A DNA stretch of 64,000 nt, taken from the NCBI RefSeq assembly GCF_016031615.1, contig NZ_JACYXC010000001.1:124001-188000 (forward strand), in the 5' to 3' direction. The position numbers and the translations under genes were made by a program. The notes beneath the pieces were generated by a model. That model made no database searches. It was not told where the DNA came from and saw nothing but the letters and a program-made list of their open reading frames with translations. The stretch is from Streptomyces pactum. GTDB lineage: Bacteria > Actinomycetota > Actinomycetes > Streptomycetales > Streptomycetaceae. Shown piece by piece: positions 17,259 through 27,138 of this stretch. Numbering within the stretch: the stretch's first letter is position 1; each line of letters opens with the position of its first letter.

Positions 17259-18461
17259 GTGCGTAACTCACGTAAATTCGGCATGGCCGCGGTAGGCGTT
17301 GTCCTCTCGGCCTCCGCGGTGCTGGGGACCCAGACCATGGCGCAGGCGCAGGGCACGGCGTCCACCGGGCGCTACCAGCCCGAGATGGTGCAGGCGCTCG
17401 CCGCTTCCCTCGGGGTGAGCGAGCAGGACGCGGTCGACCGGCTGGACCGGCAGGACGCCCAGCAGGCCGAGCTGGCCGGCCTGCGGAAGAGCGGCATATC
17501 CGACGACGGGGCGTTCTTCGACGCCTCCGGCGACCTGATCGTCAACGCCGAGGAGGCCTCGGACGTCGCCAGGATCGAGAAGGCCGGCCTCACCGCCCGG
17601 GTGCCCGCCCGCGGCCAGGCCGCGCTCGACAAGATCAAGGCCGAGCTGGACGCCGCCGCCTCCACCAGAGTCCCCTCCGGCGTAGTCGCCTGGTCCGTGG
17701 ACCTGGCCGCCGACAAGGTGACCGTCAAGGTCAACGACGACCGGGGGGCCGCCGCCAAGGCGTTCCTGGCCAAGGCCGCCGAGCACGGCTCGGCCGTCAG
17801 GATCGTGCGGGGGCAGGAGAAGCTCGCGCCCCAGGCCGCGATCTACCCCGGCAGCAAGATGACGATCAACAACACCAGCGGGTGGTGTTCCGTCGGATAC
17901 GGCGCGCGGGACCAGGCCGGCAACCAGTACCTGGTCACGGCCGGGCACTGCGTGTCGGACCTGCCCACCCTGCGGTACGACGGCACCGCCTTCGCCAAGG
18001 GTGTGAAGACCCGCTTCGCGCTCGGTACCCGCAGCGTGGACATGGGTATCGCCTCCGTCTACTCCGGCCACTCGATCACCACGTCCGTGGGCACCTGGGG
18101 CCAGAGCAGCCCCATAGCCGTCAAGGGCAGCAGCCGCGCCGCCTCCGGTGCCGCCCTGTGCAAGTCCGGCGCCACCACCGGCTGGACCTGCGGCACGGTC
18201 GGCTCCTACAACGTCACCGTCACCTACAAGGACCAGAACGGCGGTCCGGACACCGTCGTCTCGGGCCTGGCCACCTCCAGCGTCTGCACCGAGGGCGGGG
18301 ACAGCGGCGGCGCCTACATCTCCGGCAACCAGGCCCAGGGCATGACCTCGGGCGGGCCGATCGGTCAGCAGTGCTCCGGTGTCAACTCGCGTGGCTCGTC
18401 GTACTTCCAGCCGCTCGACGACACTCTCCGTTACTACGGGCTGACCCTGAACACCAACTGA
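17259..18461 (+). CDS. Secreted S1-family serine protease, streptogrisin/alpha-lytic type, with pro-region
   Basis: A 400-residue pre-pro-enzyme. The signal peptide covers about residues 1-32. A roughly 160-residue pro-region resembles the folding chaperone domain of alpha-lytic protease and streptogrisins. The catalytic domain starts near residue 196. The triad is visible: His230 in VTAGHC, Asp261 in SVDMGIA and Ser349 in EGGDSGGAY. Cys210/Cys231, Cys301/Cys311 and Cys343/Cys372 fit the family's three disulphides. The GTG start has GGAAGGAA upstream. The enzyme should be secreted and activated by removal of the pro-region. Confidence 0.95.
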   Translation: MRNSRKFGMAAVGVVLSASAVLGTQTMAQAQGTASTGRYQPEMVQALAASLGVSEQDAVDRLDRQDAQQAELAGLRKSGISDDGAFFDASGDLIVNAEEASDVARIEKAGLTARVPARGQAALDKIKAELDAAASTRVPSGVVAWSVDLAADKVTVKVNDDRGAAAKAFLAKAAEHGSAVRIVRGQEKLAPQAAIYPGSKMTINNTSGWCSVGYGARDQAGNQYLVTAGHCVSDLPTLRYDGTAFAKGVKTRFALGTRSVDMGIASVYSGHSITTSVGTWGQSSPIAVKGSSRAASGAALCKSGATTGWTCGTVGSYNVTVTYKDQNGGPDTVVSGLATSSVCTEGGDSGGAYISGNQAQGMTSGGPIGQQCSGVNSRGSSYFQPLDDTLRYYGLTLNTN

Positions 18462-18488
18462 TCCATCGCCGCAGCACAGGCGCTCACG

Positions 18489-18516
18489 GGCCGCTCACCG
18501 GATAGGGTGGGCGGCC
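18489..18516 (+). terminator. Hairpin after the protease gene, overlapping a -10-like box
   Basis: GGCCGCTCACC (18489-18499) can pair with GGTGGGCGGCC (18506-18516) around a six-base loop, with one G-U pair. It starts 27 bp after the protease stop. The loop side also contains TAGGGT (18503-18508), a good -10 sequence for the regulator gene at 18611, so the element may serve both roles. Confidence 0.45.
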
Positions 18517-18610
18517 CGCCGGGCCGTGTGCCCCGGAACGGACGCGTCGTTCCCGCCGGATCCCGGCCCCGGCCCCACCTGTGACGACCTCCTCGCCGGC
18601 TGGAGGAATC

Positions 18611-19567
18611 ATGCCGAACGCCCCCCGCACCGACGGTCCCGACGACGCGACGTTCGCGACCGTGTTCCGCCAGGCCCTGCGCCGGCGCGGGTTGTCCCTG
18701 GAACGGGTCCGCGACCACCTCCGGTCACACGGGATCAGCGTCAGTCCGGCCACGCTCAGTTACTGGCAGAGCGGACGCAGCCAGCCGGAGAAGGCCCAGT
18801 CGCTGCGCGCCGTCGACGCGCTGGAACCGCTGCTCGGCCTGCCGGCGGGCACGCTGCGCTCGCTGCTGGGTCCCCGCCGGCCACGCGGCTGGGCACCGCC
18901 GCACGACCCGGTCGCCGTCCGGGGTGTCTACGGCGAGAACTCCGACGTCGAGCGGGTCCTCGGTGCGGCCTTCCCCCACTTCAACGCCGGCCTGCGGCGA
19001 CTGGTCGTCCACGAGACGGTGAACGTGAACGAGGAGCGCTTCATCGACGAGACGCGCGTCACCACGGTGGTCCGGGCGGTGCGCAGCGGCGCCGAGCACC
19101 TGACGGTCATCCACTCCCTGGACTTCCCGAAGGCGGAGACGATCGACCTCACCGTCCCGTACGGGCCGGCGCCGCCCGTCCGGTTCCTGCCGGAGGTGGA
19201 CTGCGTGGCGGCCGACATCCCCCTCGGGCGCCGCCTGGCGGTGAACGAGACCGCGGTCGTCGAGTACACGGTGCGGTACTCCGCCACGGGCATCTCGTAC
19301 CAGCACGAGCGCCGCGTCCCCACGCCGCAGAAGGCCTACCTGCTCCACGTGCGGTTCCACCCCCGGGCCCTGCCGTCGAACTGCTGGCACTACTACCGCC
19401 GGCAGCTCGGCGGCGAGCCGCAGCGCCGCCACCGCGTCGGCCTCGACGCCTTCCACACCACGCACCTGCTGCCCGCGAAGTGCGTTCCCGGCGTGTACGG
19501 GATCGAGTGGACGTGGCCGGACCGTCCGGCACCCGGCGGGCCGTGCTCCGGCGTGCGGTCACCCTGA
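18611..19567 (+). CDS. Helix-turn-helix (XRE-like) protein with a large unknown C-terminal domain
   Basis: A 318-residue protein. An N-terminal segment of about 60 residues has the XRE pattern (FRQALRRRGLSLERVRDHLR ... SPATLSYWQSGRSQPE). About 230 residues of mixed beta sequence follow, which I do not recognise (RRLVVHETVNVNEERFIDET, VIHSLDFPKAETIDL, FHPRALPSNCWHYYRR, KCVPGVYGIEW). The ATG at 18611 is preferred because GGAGG lies just before it; a GTG at 18581 is in frame. Actinobacteria encode many such lone HTH proteins, and the C-terminal part presumably binds a ligand or partner. Confidence 0.8.
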   Translation: MPNAPRTDGPDDATFATVFRQALRRRGLSLERVRDHLRSHGISVSPATLSYWQSGRSQPEKAQSLRAVDALEPLLGLPAGTLRSLLGPRRPRGWAPPHDPVAVRGVYGENSDVERVLGAAFPHFNAGLRRLVVHETVNVNEERFIDETRVTTVVRAVRSGAEHLTVIHSLDFPKAETIDLTVPYGPAPPVRFLPEVDCVAADIPLGRRLAVNETAVVEYTVRYSATGISYQHERRVPTPQKAYLLHVRFHPRALPSNCWHYYRRQLGGEPQRRHRVGLDAFHTTHLLPAKCVPGVYGIEWTWPDRPAPGGPCSGVRSP

Positions 19568-19743
19568 TCCACGTGCCCGGCGGCCCCGGACGGCACCCGG
19601 CGCGCTGTCCGGACCCGTCGGGTGGCTCCGTCGGGGCGGCCCTCGGCCGGGGCACGTGCCTCACGTCCCTCCCCGCCGGCTGACCGGCTGCGGCCCCCGG
19701 GGACCGGCCGGTTCCGGCCGCGGGCGGAGCCCGGCGGGCGCCC

Positions 19744-19949
19744 CTGGCCGCCGGTGAGCAGGGACGGGCCCGGCCCGGACCGGCCGTCGGCAAGGCCGCC
19801 CGGCCGGTCCGGGCCGGGCGGCCGGGCGGATCACCGGCAGAACCGTGCTGATCGCGCGGGCGCGCGCCGCCGGGGCCCGGGGCAACGCCCGCGAGGGCGC
19901 GGAGTCGCTCAACGGAGTCGCTCAGGAGGACCGGTCGCCGCCGACCGGT
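19744..19949 (+). pseudogene. Decayed second copy of the csbD-like gene
   Basis: The DNA here aligns along its length with the intact gene at 12758-12931. Shared blocks include GCCGCCGGTGAG at the start, CCGTCGGCAAGGCCGCC in the middle, TCACCGGCAG, and GGCAACGCCCGCGAGGGC followed by GGAGTCGCTCAA near the end. The start codon is now CTG, several indels break the frame, and GGAGTCGCTCA is present twice at the 3' end. It fills most of the gap between the HTH protein gene and the end of the large operon. Confidence 0.75.
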
Positions 19950-20030
19950 GCGCACACGGCGCGCCGGCGGTCCCGGGGCCGCCGGTGCGCGGCCGGCGTG
20001 CCCGGGGCCGCCGGCGGCGGGTGCCGCCGG

Positions 20031-21866
20031 TCACCGCTCCGGGCCGGGGGTGTCGATGAGGAGGTCGAAGGCGAGGCCGCTGGATCCCTCTCCCCGGCCG
20101 GTGCCCCGATGGGCGGCGAGCCAGACGCTCACCCGGCCGTCGCGCCAGCGGGCGCGGTTGTAGGCCACCGTGATCCGGGTACCGGACTGCGGGACCTCCT
20201 CCTCGTTCACGAAGTACCCCCGTGGCTGGGGCAGGTCGAGCCCCTCCCGCAGCAGGGCCGTCCTCGGCTGGACGGGCGGCAGGGAGCCGACGACGTGCGG
20301 CATGGCCGCGCGCTGCAGCTGGATGCTGCGGTTGTCACCGGGCACGTGCACCGGGATGAACGGGATCCAGTTCTGCGGGACCGAGTTCATCGCCTGGTAG
20401 GCGACCGGTGCCAGCGGGTCGTCCGGCGGGGCAGGCGGGTGCAGGCGCAGGTGGTGGGCCTGGATCGCGGCGGCGAGTTCGCTGCCCCGGTGGCCTTCGC
20501 CGGTGGCCAGCCGCACGGTCCTCTCCAGCCCCCAGACCAGGTTGGCGTTCTCGTCCCGGACCAGCGACACCTCCTCCAGCGGCGGCCCGTCCGCCACCTT
20601 GGGCACACCGGGCGGCAGGAAGAGGCCGGTGTCGGCCGGCACGTCCTCGGTGCCGATGGTGTCCAGGGTGAACATCGACCAGCGCTGCCAGTCCTCGTCG
20701 CTCCCGGTCCCGGCCGGGGTGATCCACAGCCGCTGGCCGAACACGTCGGTGACCGCCAGGCCCTGGACGCGCGCCACCGTCCCGGCGGGCAGGTCGCACG
20801 GGAGCTGGTACCAGTCGTTGCTGTAGACCAGGGCGAACTCCAGGAAGATCAGCCGGGCCAGGTCGGTGCTGTCCGGGGCGACCGCGGCGAAGTTGGTGCC
20901 GCCGTCCTCCAGGGCCCACCAGCGGGGCAGTGGCATGCCCTGGTAGCGGACCGGGGCGGGGAACACCGTGCGGTTGAGCGGCGGGGGCGGCGGCGCGGTG
21001 CCGCCGACCGGGGTGCCCGGATCGACGGAGAAGGCGTGCCAGTCGAGTTCGCCCCCCGGGTACTCCTGGGCGGTGAGGACCTTCTCACCGCCGTCCGGGG
21101 CCGCGGCGGCCACCGAGAAACGGTGTTCGAGCCGGCGCGGGTCCCAGGTGGTGTCGCCGGCCGGCTGGTCGATCAGGCCGTCGAACCAGGCGACCAGGTC
21201 CTCGCCGAGCGCGTCGAGCGCGGGGTAGTGCAGGTGCAGCAGGTCGTTGATGCCGTCGGAGGCCCGGCCGCCGTCCTTGATGTGCCGGTAGAGCAGGTAG
21301 CCGTCCATCCGGCGTCCGGCGACGGCCTGCAGGGTCGCCCACACCTCGGGGTGCGCCACCCGGGGGGCGTCGGCGTCCTTCGCCGGGTCGGGCGGTGCGA
21401 TCGGATACCGCTTGACGTACTGGCCCCGGAAGTCGAACACCAGGTTGCCCAGCACCGCGGACCCGCCCAGCAGCTTCATCCACCGCCGTCCGATGGCCAG
21501 CCGCAGGTCGAACCCGATCGGGTCGGTGCCGAACGCGAACGGCAGCGGGCGCCGCTCGGCCACCGTCTCCAGCGGCCGGTCCCGGGGCAGCGGGCCGGCC
21601 GCGGCACCGTGGGGCCGAAACCGGTCCGGCGGGCAGGCCGCCACCGAGTAGGTCGCGGTGACCGGTGAGCCGGCGTCCGAGCCGCGGAACTCGCCGAGCT
21701 GCCACTGCCGGGTGACCATCCACAGCGCGTCGCGGACCTCGGCGCGCAGCGCCCGGGTGAAGTCGGTGGTGCGCGGTCTGCCCTCCAGGCGGTTCCACAC
21801 CCCCACGGCCGGCCTCGCACGGTCCGCCAGGGCCTGGGCCAGGTCGTCGATCCGGGGTTCAGTCAT
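20031..21866 (-). CDS. 611-aa protein of unknown function, last gene of the giant operon
   Basis: No known domain recognised. The N-terminus has a striking conserved-looking block (VWNRLEGRPRTTDFTRALRA, then EVRDALWMVTRQWQLGEFRG and DAGSPV). A long aromatic and Pro-rich body follows, with segments such as NWIPFIPVHVPGDNRSIQLQ and LVYSNDWYQLPCDLPAG. There is no signal peptide, no membrane helix and no obvious catalytic motif. The start ATG overlaps the stop of the 1759-aa gene by eight bases, so it is co-translated. Composition suggests a soluble, mostly beta-rich protein. It is presumably a structural or assembly partner of the other giant products. Confidence 0.85.
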   Translation of the reverse strand: MTEPRIDDLAQALADRARPAVGVWNRLEGRPRTTDFTRALRAEVRDALWMVTRQWQLGEFRGSDAGSPVTATYSVAACPPDRFRPHGAAAGPLPRDRPLETVAERRPLPFAFGTDPIGFDLRLAIGRRWMKLLGGSAVLGNLVFDFRGQYVKRYPIAPPDPAKDADAPRVAHPEVWATLQAVAGRRMDGYLLYRHIKDGGRASDGINDLLHLHYPALDALGEDLVAWFDGLIDQPAGDTTWDPRRLEHRFSVAAAAPDGGEKVLTAQEYPGGELDWHAFSVDPGTPVGGTAPPPPPLNRTVFPAPVRYQGMPLPRWWALEDGGTNFAAVAPDSTDLARLIFLEFALVYSNDWYQLPCDLPAGTVARVQGLAVTDVFGQRLWITPAGTGSDEDWQRWSMFTLDTIGTEDVPADTGLFLPPGVPKVADGPPLEEVSLVRDENANLVWGLERTVRLATGEGHRGSELAAAIQAHHLRLHPPAPPDDPLAPVAYQAMNSVPQNWIPFIPVHVPGDNRSIQLQRAAMPHVVGSLPPVQPRTALLREGLDLPQPRGYFVNEEEVPQSGTRITVAYNRARWRDGRVSVWLAAHRGTGRGEGSSGLAFDLLIDTPGPER

Positions 21867-24800
21867 GGGCGGCCCTCCAGCGCTGGTTGGCGATCGCGAG
21901 GTCGGTGGAGATGGTGATCGGCTGCCGGGTGGCCGGCATGACCGTGGCCGGGAGCAGGTGGGCGTAGGCCTTGTCGTCGAGGTGTGCCGGTTCCACGGCC
22001 CTCGCCTTGGCGAGTTCGTAGGTCTCCCGGACCGCCAGGAGCAGGTCGTCCTCGCTCCAGGTTCCGGTCCGCACCGGCGGCACGACCAGCAGCATGGCCT
22101 GCGGCGGCTCGGAGTCGGGGCCGTCGAAGTGGACGGCGATCCCGGTGGTCTCCCGTTCCGCGGGGATCACCTCGGTCCACTCGTCGAACAGCAGGCCGAC
22201 GAGGGTGGCGGAGCCGAGCAGCGGGGCGGGTGTGTAGTGCGCGGTGAACAGCACCTTGTCCTCGGTGACGCCGGTCCCCGGCTTGAACTCCATGGCCAGC
22301 CAGTGGTCGTCCGGCCGGTAGGGCAGCTGGACCGGCACCAGCTGCGGCTCCTTGGCCTGGAGCAGGTCGCCGAGGAGTCCGCCGGTGCCGCGCAGCGCGT
22401 CGCTCAGGACGACGGCCTTCTCCCACAGTCGGGGCTTGTCGCGTACCCGGGCGATCCCGTGGGCCCAGTCGTCGATCGGGAAGGCCCGCCCGAACGGGGG
22501 CTGGGTGAGGTGCTGGACCAGTTTTCCGCTGTCGTCGCGGGCCTTGGCCCAGTCGGCCGCGAGCTGGGCGGGGGGCGTGAACTCCGGTACCGCAAGGACG
22601 TCCTCGCCGAGGAGGGCCTTGAGCGCGTCGGTCGCCGCCGCGACGCGGTCCGGGCCGGTGACCGCCGCGTCGAGGACGGACAGCGCGGCGTCCGCGGCGG
22701 CCGCTCTGCGGTTGATCTCCGTCTTCAGCGCGAGGGAGCGGTCCAGCAGGTCGCGGCCCTGCGCGACCACCCGGTCCTGGAACGGTGTCAGGTCCAGTCC
22801 GGCGGGGTCGAAGTCGGTCAGCGGCAGCTTGGCGGCGACCTCGGCGAGCAGGCCGCTGAGGGTGGTCCTGGTCGTCCGGGCCTGTGCCCTGAGGGCCTGC
22901 AGGCGCGTGTTGAAGGCCTGCCGGCGGTTGCCGACGGTCAGGCGCATCGACAGGGGGCTCGACGGGAGGGGGCTGGTCGGCCGGGTGGCGATCAGCCGTT
23001 CCGCCTGCTGGAGCAGCCGGAAGCGTTCCGCGTTGGAGGTGCCGGCCGGCAGTGCGTCGTACGCGGCGAGCAGCGCGTCGGCCTCGGCGAGCGCCCTGGT
23101 CATCCGCTCCGCGACCTCGGCCACGGCGGCCAGCACGTCGGTGAACACGCCGCGCCGCCACTGGACCATCTCGCCCCAGCCGCTGCGGACCATGCCGAAC
23201 CCGGCGGCGGTGGTGACCAGCTGGGCGTATCCGGTGAGCAGGGTGTCGATGCCGGCGAGCAGTTCCGGGCGGCGGGGCGGGGCGTCCTCCGGGTACAGCG
23301 GTGCCAGGGTGGCGAGGTGGTCGTCCAGCTGCCGGCGGAGGGTCTCCAGCGAGGCGCGGACGGCGGCCGGGCGTTCCCGGGGCAGGGAGACGGCGGCGTC
23401 GGCCTCCCGGCCGGCGGGTTCGGTGCCCGCTCCGGGCATCAGGTCGCCGGGGCGCAGCGGGCGGCCGGTGGTGAGCAGGGACCGGAGGGCACCGACCAGC
23501 GGTGAGAGCTGGAAGAAGGTGATCTTCCCGGCGACCGGGTCGGTGTACCGGATGGTCAGCTCGGCGTCCGGCCGCGGGCTGTCCTTGGCGACGACCACCC
23601 CGACGAGCCGGTCGTCGAGGTCGGTCATGGCTCCCTCGCCGGCCGGCCGCAGCGCCCACAGCAGGTCGATCGGCTGCAGGCCGGTGTCGGCCTGGGTGAC
23701 GTCGCGGCTGCCCGGCCGGCCGCTCACCGGGTCGGTCCAGGTGACCCGGGCGACCACGGTGGCGGGGGCGGGGAGCAGGCTGGGCAGCCAGTCGTTGACG
23801 GCGGGCTCGGCCTGGGCCCGCGGGTTGTTGCGGCCGAGCAGCGGCGCCCCGTGGTCGGGGCCCAGGCCGGGGGTGAGGCACAGGCCGAAGCGGTGGGTGA
23901 GGGTGGTGCCGCTGCGGGGGGTGCGGACCACCGCGGGGTCGGGCGGCAGGCCCTCCTTGGCGTAGGCGTCCAGGGTGGCACCGGCCCGTTCGGTGTTGCC
24001 CGCCAGTGCCTGGTGGGCTGCCTCGGCCACGGCGAGGTCGGCGAGCGCGTCGTGGAGGTCCAGCAGGCCCCGCACCGCCGCGTCCACGGCCTTCCGCTGG
24101 TCCTCGGTGGCCGGGGGGAGCTCGCTGCCCAGCCCGAAGGGGTAGGTGTCGGGGACGTCCTCGCGGGTCAGGTGCCGGATCAGGGCGAGTCCGTCGATGA
24201 CGTTCCGGGCCTCGATCTGTTCGATGGCGACGGGCCGGGAGGGGTCCGCCGGTTGCGGGGCGGTCTGGGGGATCCGGCCGGCCCGCAGCGGGAAGACCAG
24301 TCGCAGGGCGGAGACGAGGCTGTCCACCTCGGCCTGGGCGTGGCTGTCGTGCAGGGCGCGTTCCAGCCGGTAGCCGAACAGGGCACCCAGCGACTGTCCC
24401 TGTTGCAGGCCGTCCAGGACGGACAGCGCGGCCCGGACCCGGCCCGAGCTGAGGTTCACCGCGAAGGAACCGGGTTCCTCCCGCGAGCCGTTGGCGAGGT
24501 AGCCGGCCCGCAGCACGGCGGCCGTCCGGGCGTGGTCGGGTGACGGGGCGTGCAGGTATCCGCCGTTGTCCGGGTCGTGCAGCAGGGGTGCGGTGCCCTG
24601 GAAGACGTCCGCGAGCGGTCCCGTCAGCTGGGCGGGGGTGAGCCGGTCGGTGCGCGGTCGGACGTCGTCCAGCCAGCCGTACGCCCCCAGGTGGACGCCG
24701 CGTGCGGCCGGGGCGGAGCCGTCGGGCCCGTACCGCAGTTCCGACAGCCGCTCGTTGGCCAGGCCCAGGAGCCAGGCGTCGAGCCGGTAGGTGGCGCAGT

Positions 24801-27138
24801 CGAGGTGTTCGGCCGCCAGCCGCTCCAGCCGGGCGGTGGGCAGTGGGGCCAGCACCTCCAGCGCGTCGGCCTGCTCGGCCAGGCGCTCGGTGCCGGGGGT
24901 GGTACCGGGGTCGGTGGCGAGCACCCTGGGGATGTGGTCGACGACCAGCCGGGTGGGGTGGCCGGTGATCTCGTACGAGGGCGAGTACAGCCGCCGGAAG
25001 CGGCTCTCGCTGGGCAGGGGGTGCCCGGGCTGCGGGATCCGCACGTGGATGAACGGCGGGTCGGTCGCCGCGATCTCGGTCGCGGTGGCGACCTGCGCCT
25101 TGATCGCCAGTTCGGTGGCGGCGTCCGCCCAGCCGAGCAGCAGGGCGTGCCGCAGCAGCAGGTACAGCAGTGCGGACGGGCGGTCGTCGGCCGGGAATCC
25201 GGCCTCGGTGCGGACGGCTTCCAGGTCGGTGCGCGCGTGGGCGGCCAGCCACCGGAGGTAGTTCCGGCCGTCCGCGGTGTAGGGGCGGACCGGGTCGGTC
25301 TCCGACAGCGGCCGGTCGTCGACGAGCGGGGCGAGCAGCGGGTACTGCTCGTCCACGAAGAGGCGGCGCATGATGTCGGGGTCCTGTTCCGGGCCGGTGC
25401 CGGTGTGGCCGAAGCGGGTCAGCAGCGCGCGGATCGGGCCGGGCATGTTCAGCCGGTCCAGCGCGGGGAGCACGGCGGGGCCGAGCGCACCGAGGTTCTC
25501 CCGGTTGAAGATGTCCTCGACGCTCTGCGCGTACCGCTGGTGGTACTCGGCCGAGCTGGGATGCAGGGCCAGGATGTCCAGCAGGTGCTGGTGCACGTCG
25601 GTGACCGGGCCGCCGAGGCGGGCGACCTTGTCGGCGGCGGTCGCCCAGTCCTGGGCGGCGGCGGTGAGCACCTTGTGCAGGCCGCGCCGGTGTGCCGCGG
25701 CGGCCGGCCAGGCGAGCCGGGAGAAGGCGGTGGTGGGCAGGATGCCGTACGGCTGTCTGCCGATCCGCACCGCGGGTACCGGCCCCCGCCCGGAGACGTG
25801 CCTGACGAAGAAGCGCCTGGTCTCCTCGACCGCGGCGCGGGAGAGCAGGGGGTTGAGCATGGTTTTCAGGTGGTGGCCCCAGGTGGCGGGCCACAGTGCG
25901 GTGTTGGCGGCCCGGGCCTCCCGCTGGTCGGTGCCGTCGGCGTAGGGCATCCCGGCGAGTTCGGCCGGGTCCAGTCCGAGCAGTTCGGCGAACCACCGGC
26001 CGTCGGTCCGGTCCTTCCAGCCGGTGGAGGCCGAGGTGTTCCGCAGCAGTGCCTCCGAGCGCAGGCCCGCGTCGGCCTCGGCCCCGGGGTCCAGGCCGGC
26101 CGCCGTGCGGGGGCTGTTGTTGGTCGGGGTGCCCTGGGGCAGCAGGCTCAGTCCGGCACGGCTGTGCAGCTGGCGGGCCAGGTGGCGGGTGAGGTCGGTG
26201 GCGGTCTGTTCGGCGGTGGTCCCGCGCCGCAGGCCGAGCACCACCAGCCGGTCGAGACCGTTGCGGAAGGTGTCGGCCAGCGGGATCCGCACGCCCATGC
26301 CGACGGCCACGGCGCGGTCGAAGTCGGTCAGCCAGCGCAGTTCGTCCGGGACGTGGAGCGCTCCGGTGGTCTCGTCGACCTTCAGCCGGTCGGTGGCGGT
26401 CGGGTCGGGGCCGACGGTCAGGGTGGCCGGGACCGGCTGCCCCTCGACGGAGAACACCTGGCGAGGGCCGACCCAGCCCATCACCCGGAAGTGGTCGGGC
26501 AGCAGCCGGGCCCGGGCGGGCGCGGTCCACGACTGCGGCCGGATCTGCGCGGCGGGCGGGCGCGGCATCACCAGGAACGCCACCAGGACCGCGTCGCCGG
26601 ACGCGGTCGGGGCCTCCTCGATGCCGGCCGGGCGGCGGGCCCGGACGGCCGCCGCCCTGACGGGCCCCACGGCGGCGAGCAGCGCGGCGTCGGCCGCCCG
26701 CAGCGCGGCGCGGTCCCCGTGCGCGCGCCACACGGCCGTCCAGTAGGAGACCGTCGGCGTCCGGTCCTCGGCGGCCGGGGCGGTGGGGCCGAGGACCACC
26801 AGGACGGTGGTGTCCGGCGGGACGGCGAGCGGGCGGTCGCCGGGGTTGGCGGGCGTGCGGTCGCGCAGCAGCCAGGTCGCCCGGCCGGCGGGGACCCGGG
26901 CGGCCAGTTCCTGCCAGGCCGCCTGCTCGGCGGCCGGGCGGCCGCCGCTGCGCCACAGCGCCGTCCAGTACGCGTCGAGCGCGGCCAGTTCGGCCTCGCT
27001 CGGCAGGGGTTCGAAGGTGTCCACCGCCCATTCGTCGGGGAAGACGCGGACCAGCAGTTCCGTCGCGGTGAACCGGGTCTCGATCCGCACCGGGCCGAGC
27101 AGGACGGGGTAGTCGTCGTTCAGGTCGTTCTCGGCCAT
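21859..27138 (-). CDS. 1759-aa protein of unknown function in the giant operon
   Basis: It starts MAENDLNDDYPVLLGPVRIE, chosen because this ATG lies at the end of the upstream gene (19-bp overlap) and everything further upstream is a shadow frame. The first 250 residues look beta-rich. The middle (HLKTMLNPLLSRAAVEETRR, VRIGRQPYGILPTTAFSRLA) is mixed. Residues of about 1260-1500 are strongly helical and Ala/Leu/Arg-rich (ETLRRQLDDHLATLAPL, LQALRAQARTTRTTLSGLL), possibly coiled coil. The end returns to beta (LLFDEWTEVIPAERETTGIA). No signal peptide or transmembrane span is seen. The size and mixed architecture suit a scaffold. I recognise no enzyme. Confidence 0.85.
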   Translation of the reverse strand: MAENDLNDDYPVLLGPVRIETRFTATELLVRVFPDEWAVDTFEPLPSEAELAALDAYWTALWRSGGRPAAEQAAWQELAARVPAGRATWLLRDRTPANPGDRPLAVPPDTTVLVVLGPTAPAAEDRTPTVSYWTAVWRAHGDRAALRAADAALLAAVGPVRAAAVRARRPAGIEEAPTASGDAVLVAFLVMPRPPAAQIRPQSWTAPARARLLPDHFRVMGWVGPRQVFSVEGQPVPATLTVGPDPTATDRLKVDETTGALHVPDELRWLTDFDRAVAVGMGVRIPLADTFRNGLDRLVVLGLRRGTTAEQTATDLTRHLARQLHSRAGLSLLPQGTPTNNSPRTAAGLDPGAEADAGLRSEALLRNTSASTGWKDRTDGRWFAELLGLDPAELAGMPYADGTDQREARAANTALWPATWGHHLKTMLNPLLSRAAVEETRRFFVRHVSGRGPVPAVRIGRQPYGILPTTAFSRLAWPAAAAHRRGLHKVLTAAAQDWATAADKVARLGGPVTDVHQHLLDILALHPSSAEYHQRYAQSVEDIFNRENLGALGPAVLPALDRLNMPGPIRALLTRFGHTGTGPEQDPDIMRRLFVDEQYPLLAPLVDDRPLSETDPVRPYTADGRNYLRWLAAHARTDLEAVRTEAGFPADDRPSALLYLLLRHALLLGWADAATELAIKAQVATATEIAATDPPFIHVRIPQPGHPLPSESRFRRLYSPSYEITGHPTRLVVDHIPRVLATDPGTTPGTERLAEQADALEVLAPLPTARLERLAAEHLDCATYRLDAWLLGLANERLSELRYGPDGSAPAARGVHLGAYGWLDDVRPRTDRLTPAQLTGPLADVFQGTAPLLHDPDNGGYLHAPSPDHARTAAVLRAGYLANGSREEPGSFAVNLSSGRVRAALSVLDGLQQGQSLGALFGYRLERALHDSHAQAEVDSLVSALRLVFPLRAGRIPQTAPQPADPSRPVAIEQIEARNVIDGLALIRHLTREDVPDTYPFGLGSELPPATEDQRKAVDAAVRGLLDLHDALADLAVAEAAHQALAGNTERAGATLDAYAKEGLPPDPAVVRTPRSGTTLTHRFGLCLTPGLGPDHGAPLLGRNNPRAQAEPAVNDWLPSLLPAPATVVARVTWTDPVSGRPGSRDVTQADTGLQPIDLLWALRPAGEGAMTDLDDRLVGVVVAKDSPRPDAELTIRYTDPVAGKITFFQLSPLVGALRSLLTTGRPLRPGDLMPGAGTEPAGREADAAVSLPRERPAAVRASLETLRRQLDDHLATLAPLYPEDAPPRRPELLAGIDTLLTGYAQLVTTAAGFGMVRSGWGEMVQWRRGVFTDVLAAVAEVAERMTRALAEADALLAAYDALPAGTSNAERFRLLQQAERLIATRPTSPLPSSPLSMRLTVGNRRQAFNTRLQALRAQARTTRTTLSGLLAEVAAKLPLTDFDPAGLDLTPFQDRVVAQGRDLLDRSLALKTEINRRAAAADAALSVLDAAVTGPDRVAAATDALKALLGEDVLAVPEFTPPAQLAADWAKARDDSGKLVQHLTQPPFGRAFPIDDWAHGIARVRDKPRLWEKAVVLSDALRGTGGLLGDLLQAKEPQLVPVQLPYRPDDHWLAMEFKPGTGVTEDKVLFTAHYTPAPLLGSATLVGLLFDEWTEVIPAERETTGIAVHFDGPDSEPPQAMLLVVPPVRTGTWSEDDLLLAVRETYELAKARAVEPAHLDDKAYAHLLPATVMPATRQPITISTDLAIANQRWRAAHD

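Noticed and set aside
21863..27031. A 1722-codon open frame on the same strand as the 1759-aa gene
   Set aside because: It is a frame-shifted shadow: its translation is dominated by Arg, Pro and Gly with no recognisable motif, while the other frame has balanced composition, correct overlaps and a clean start.
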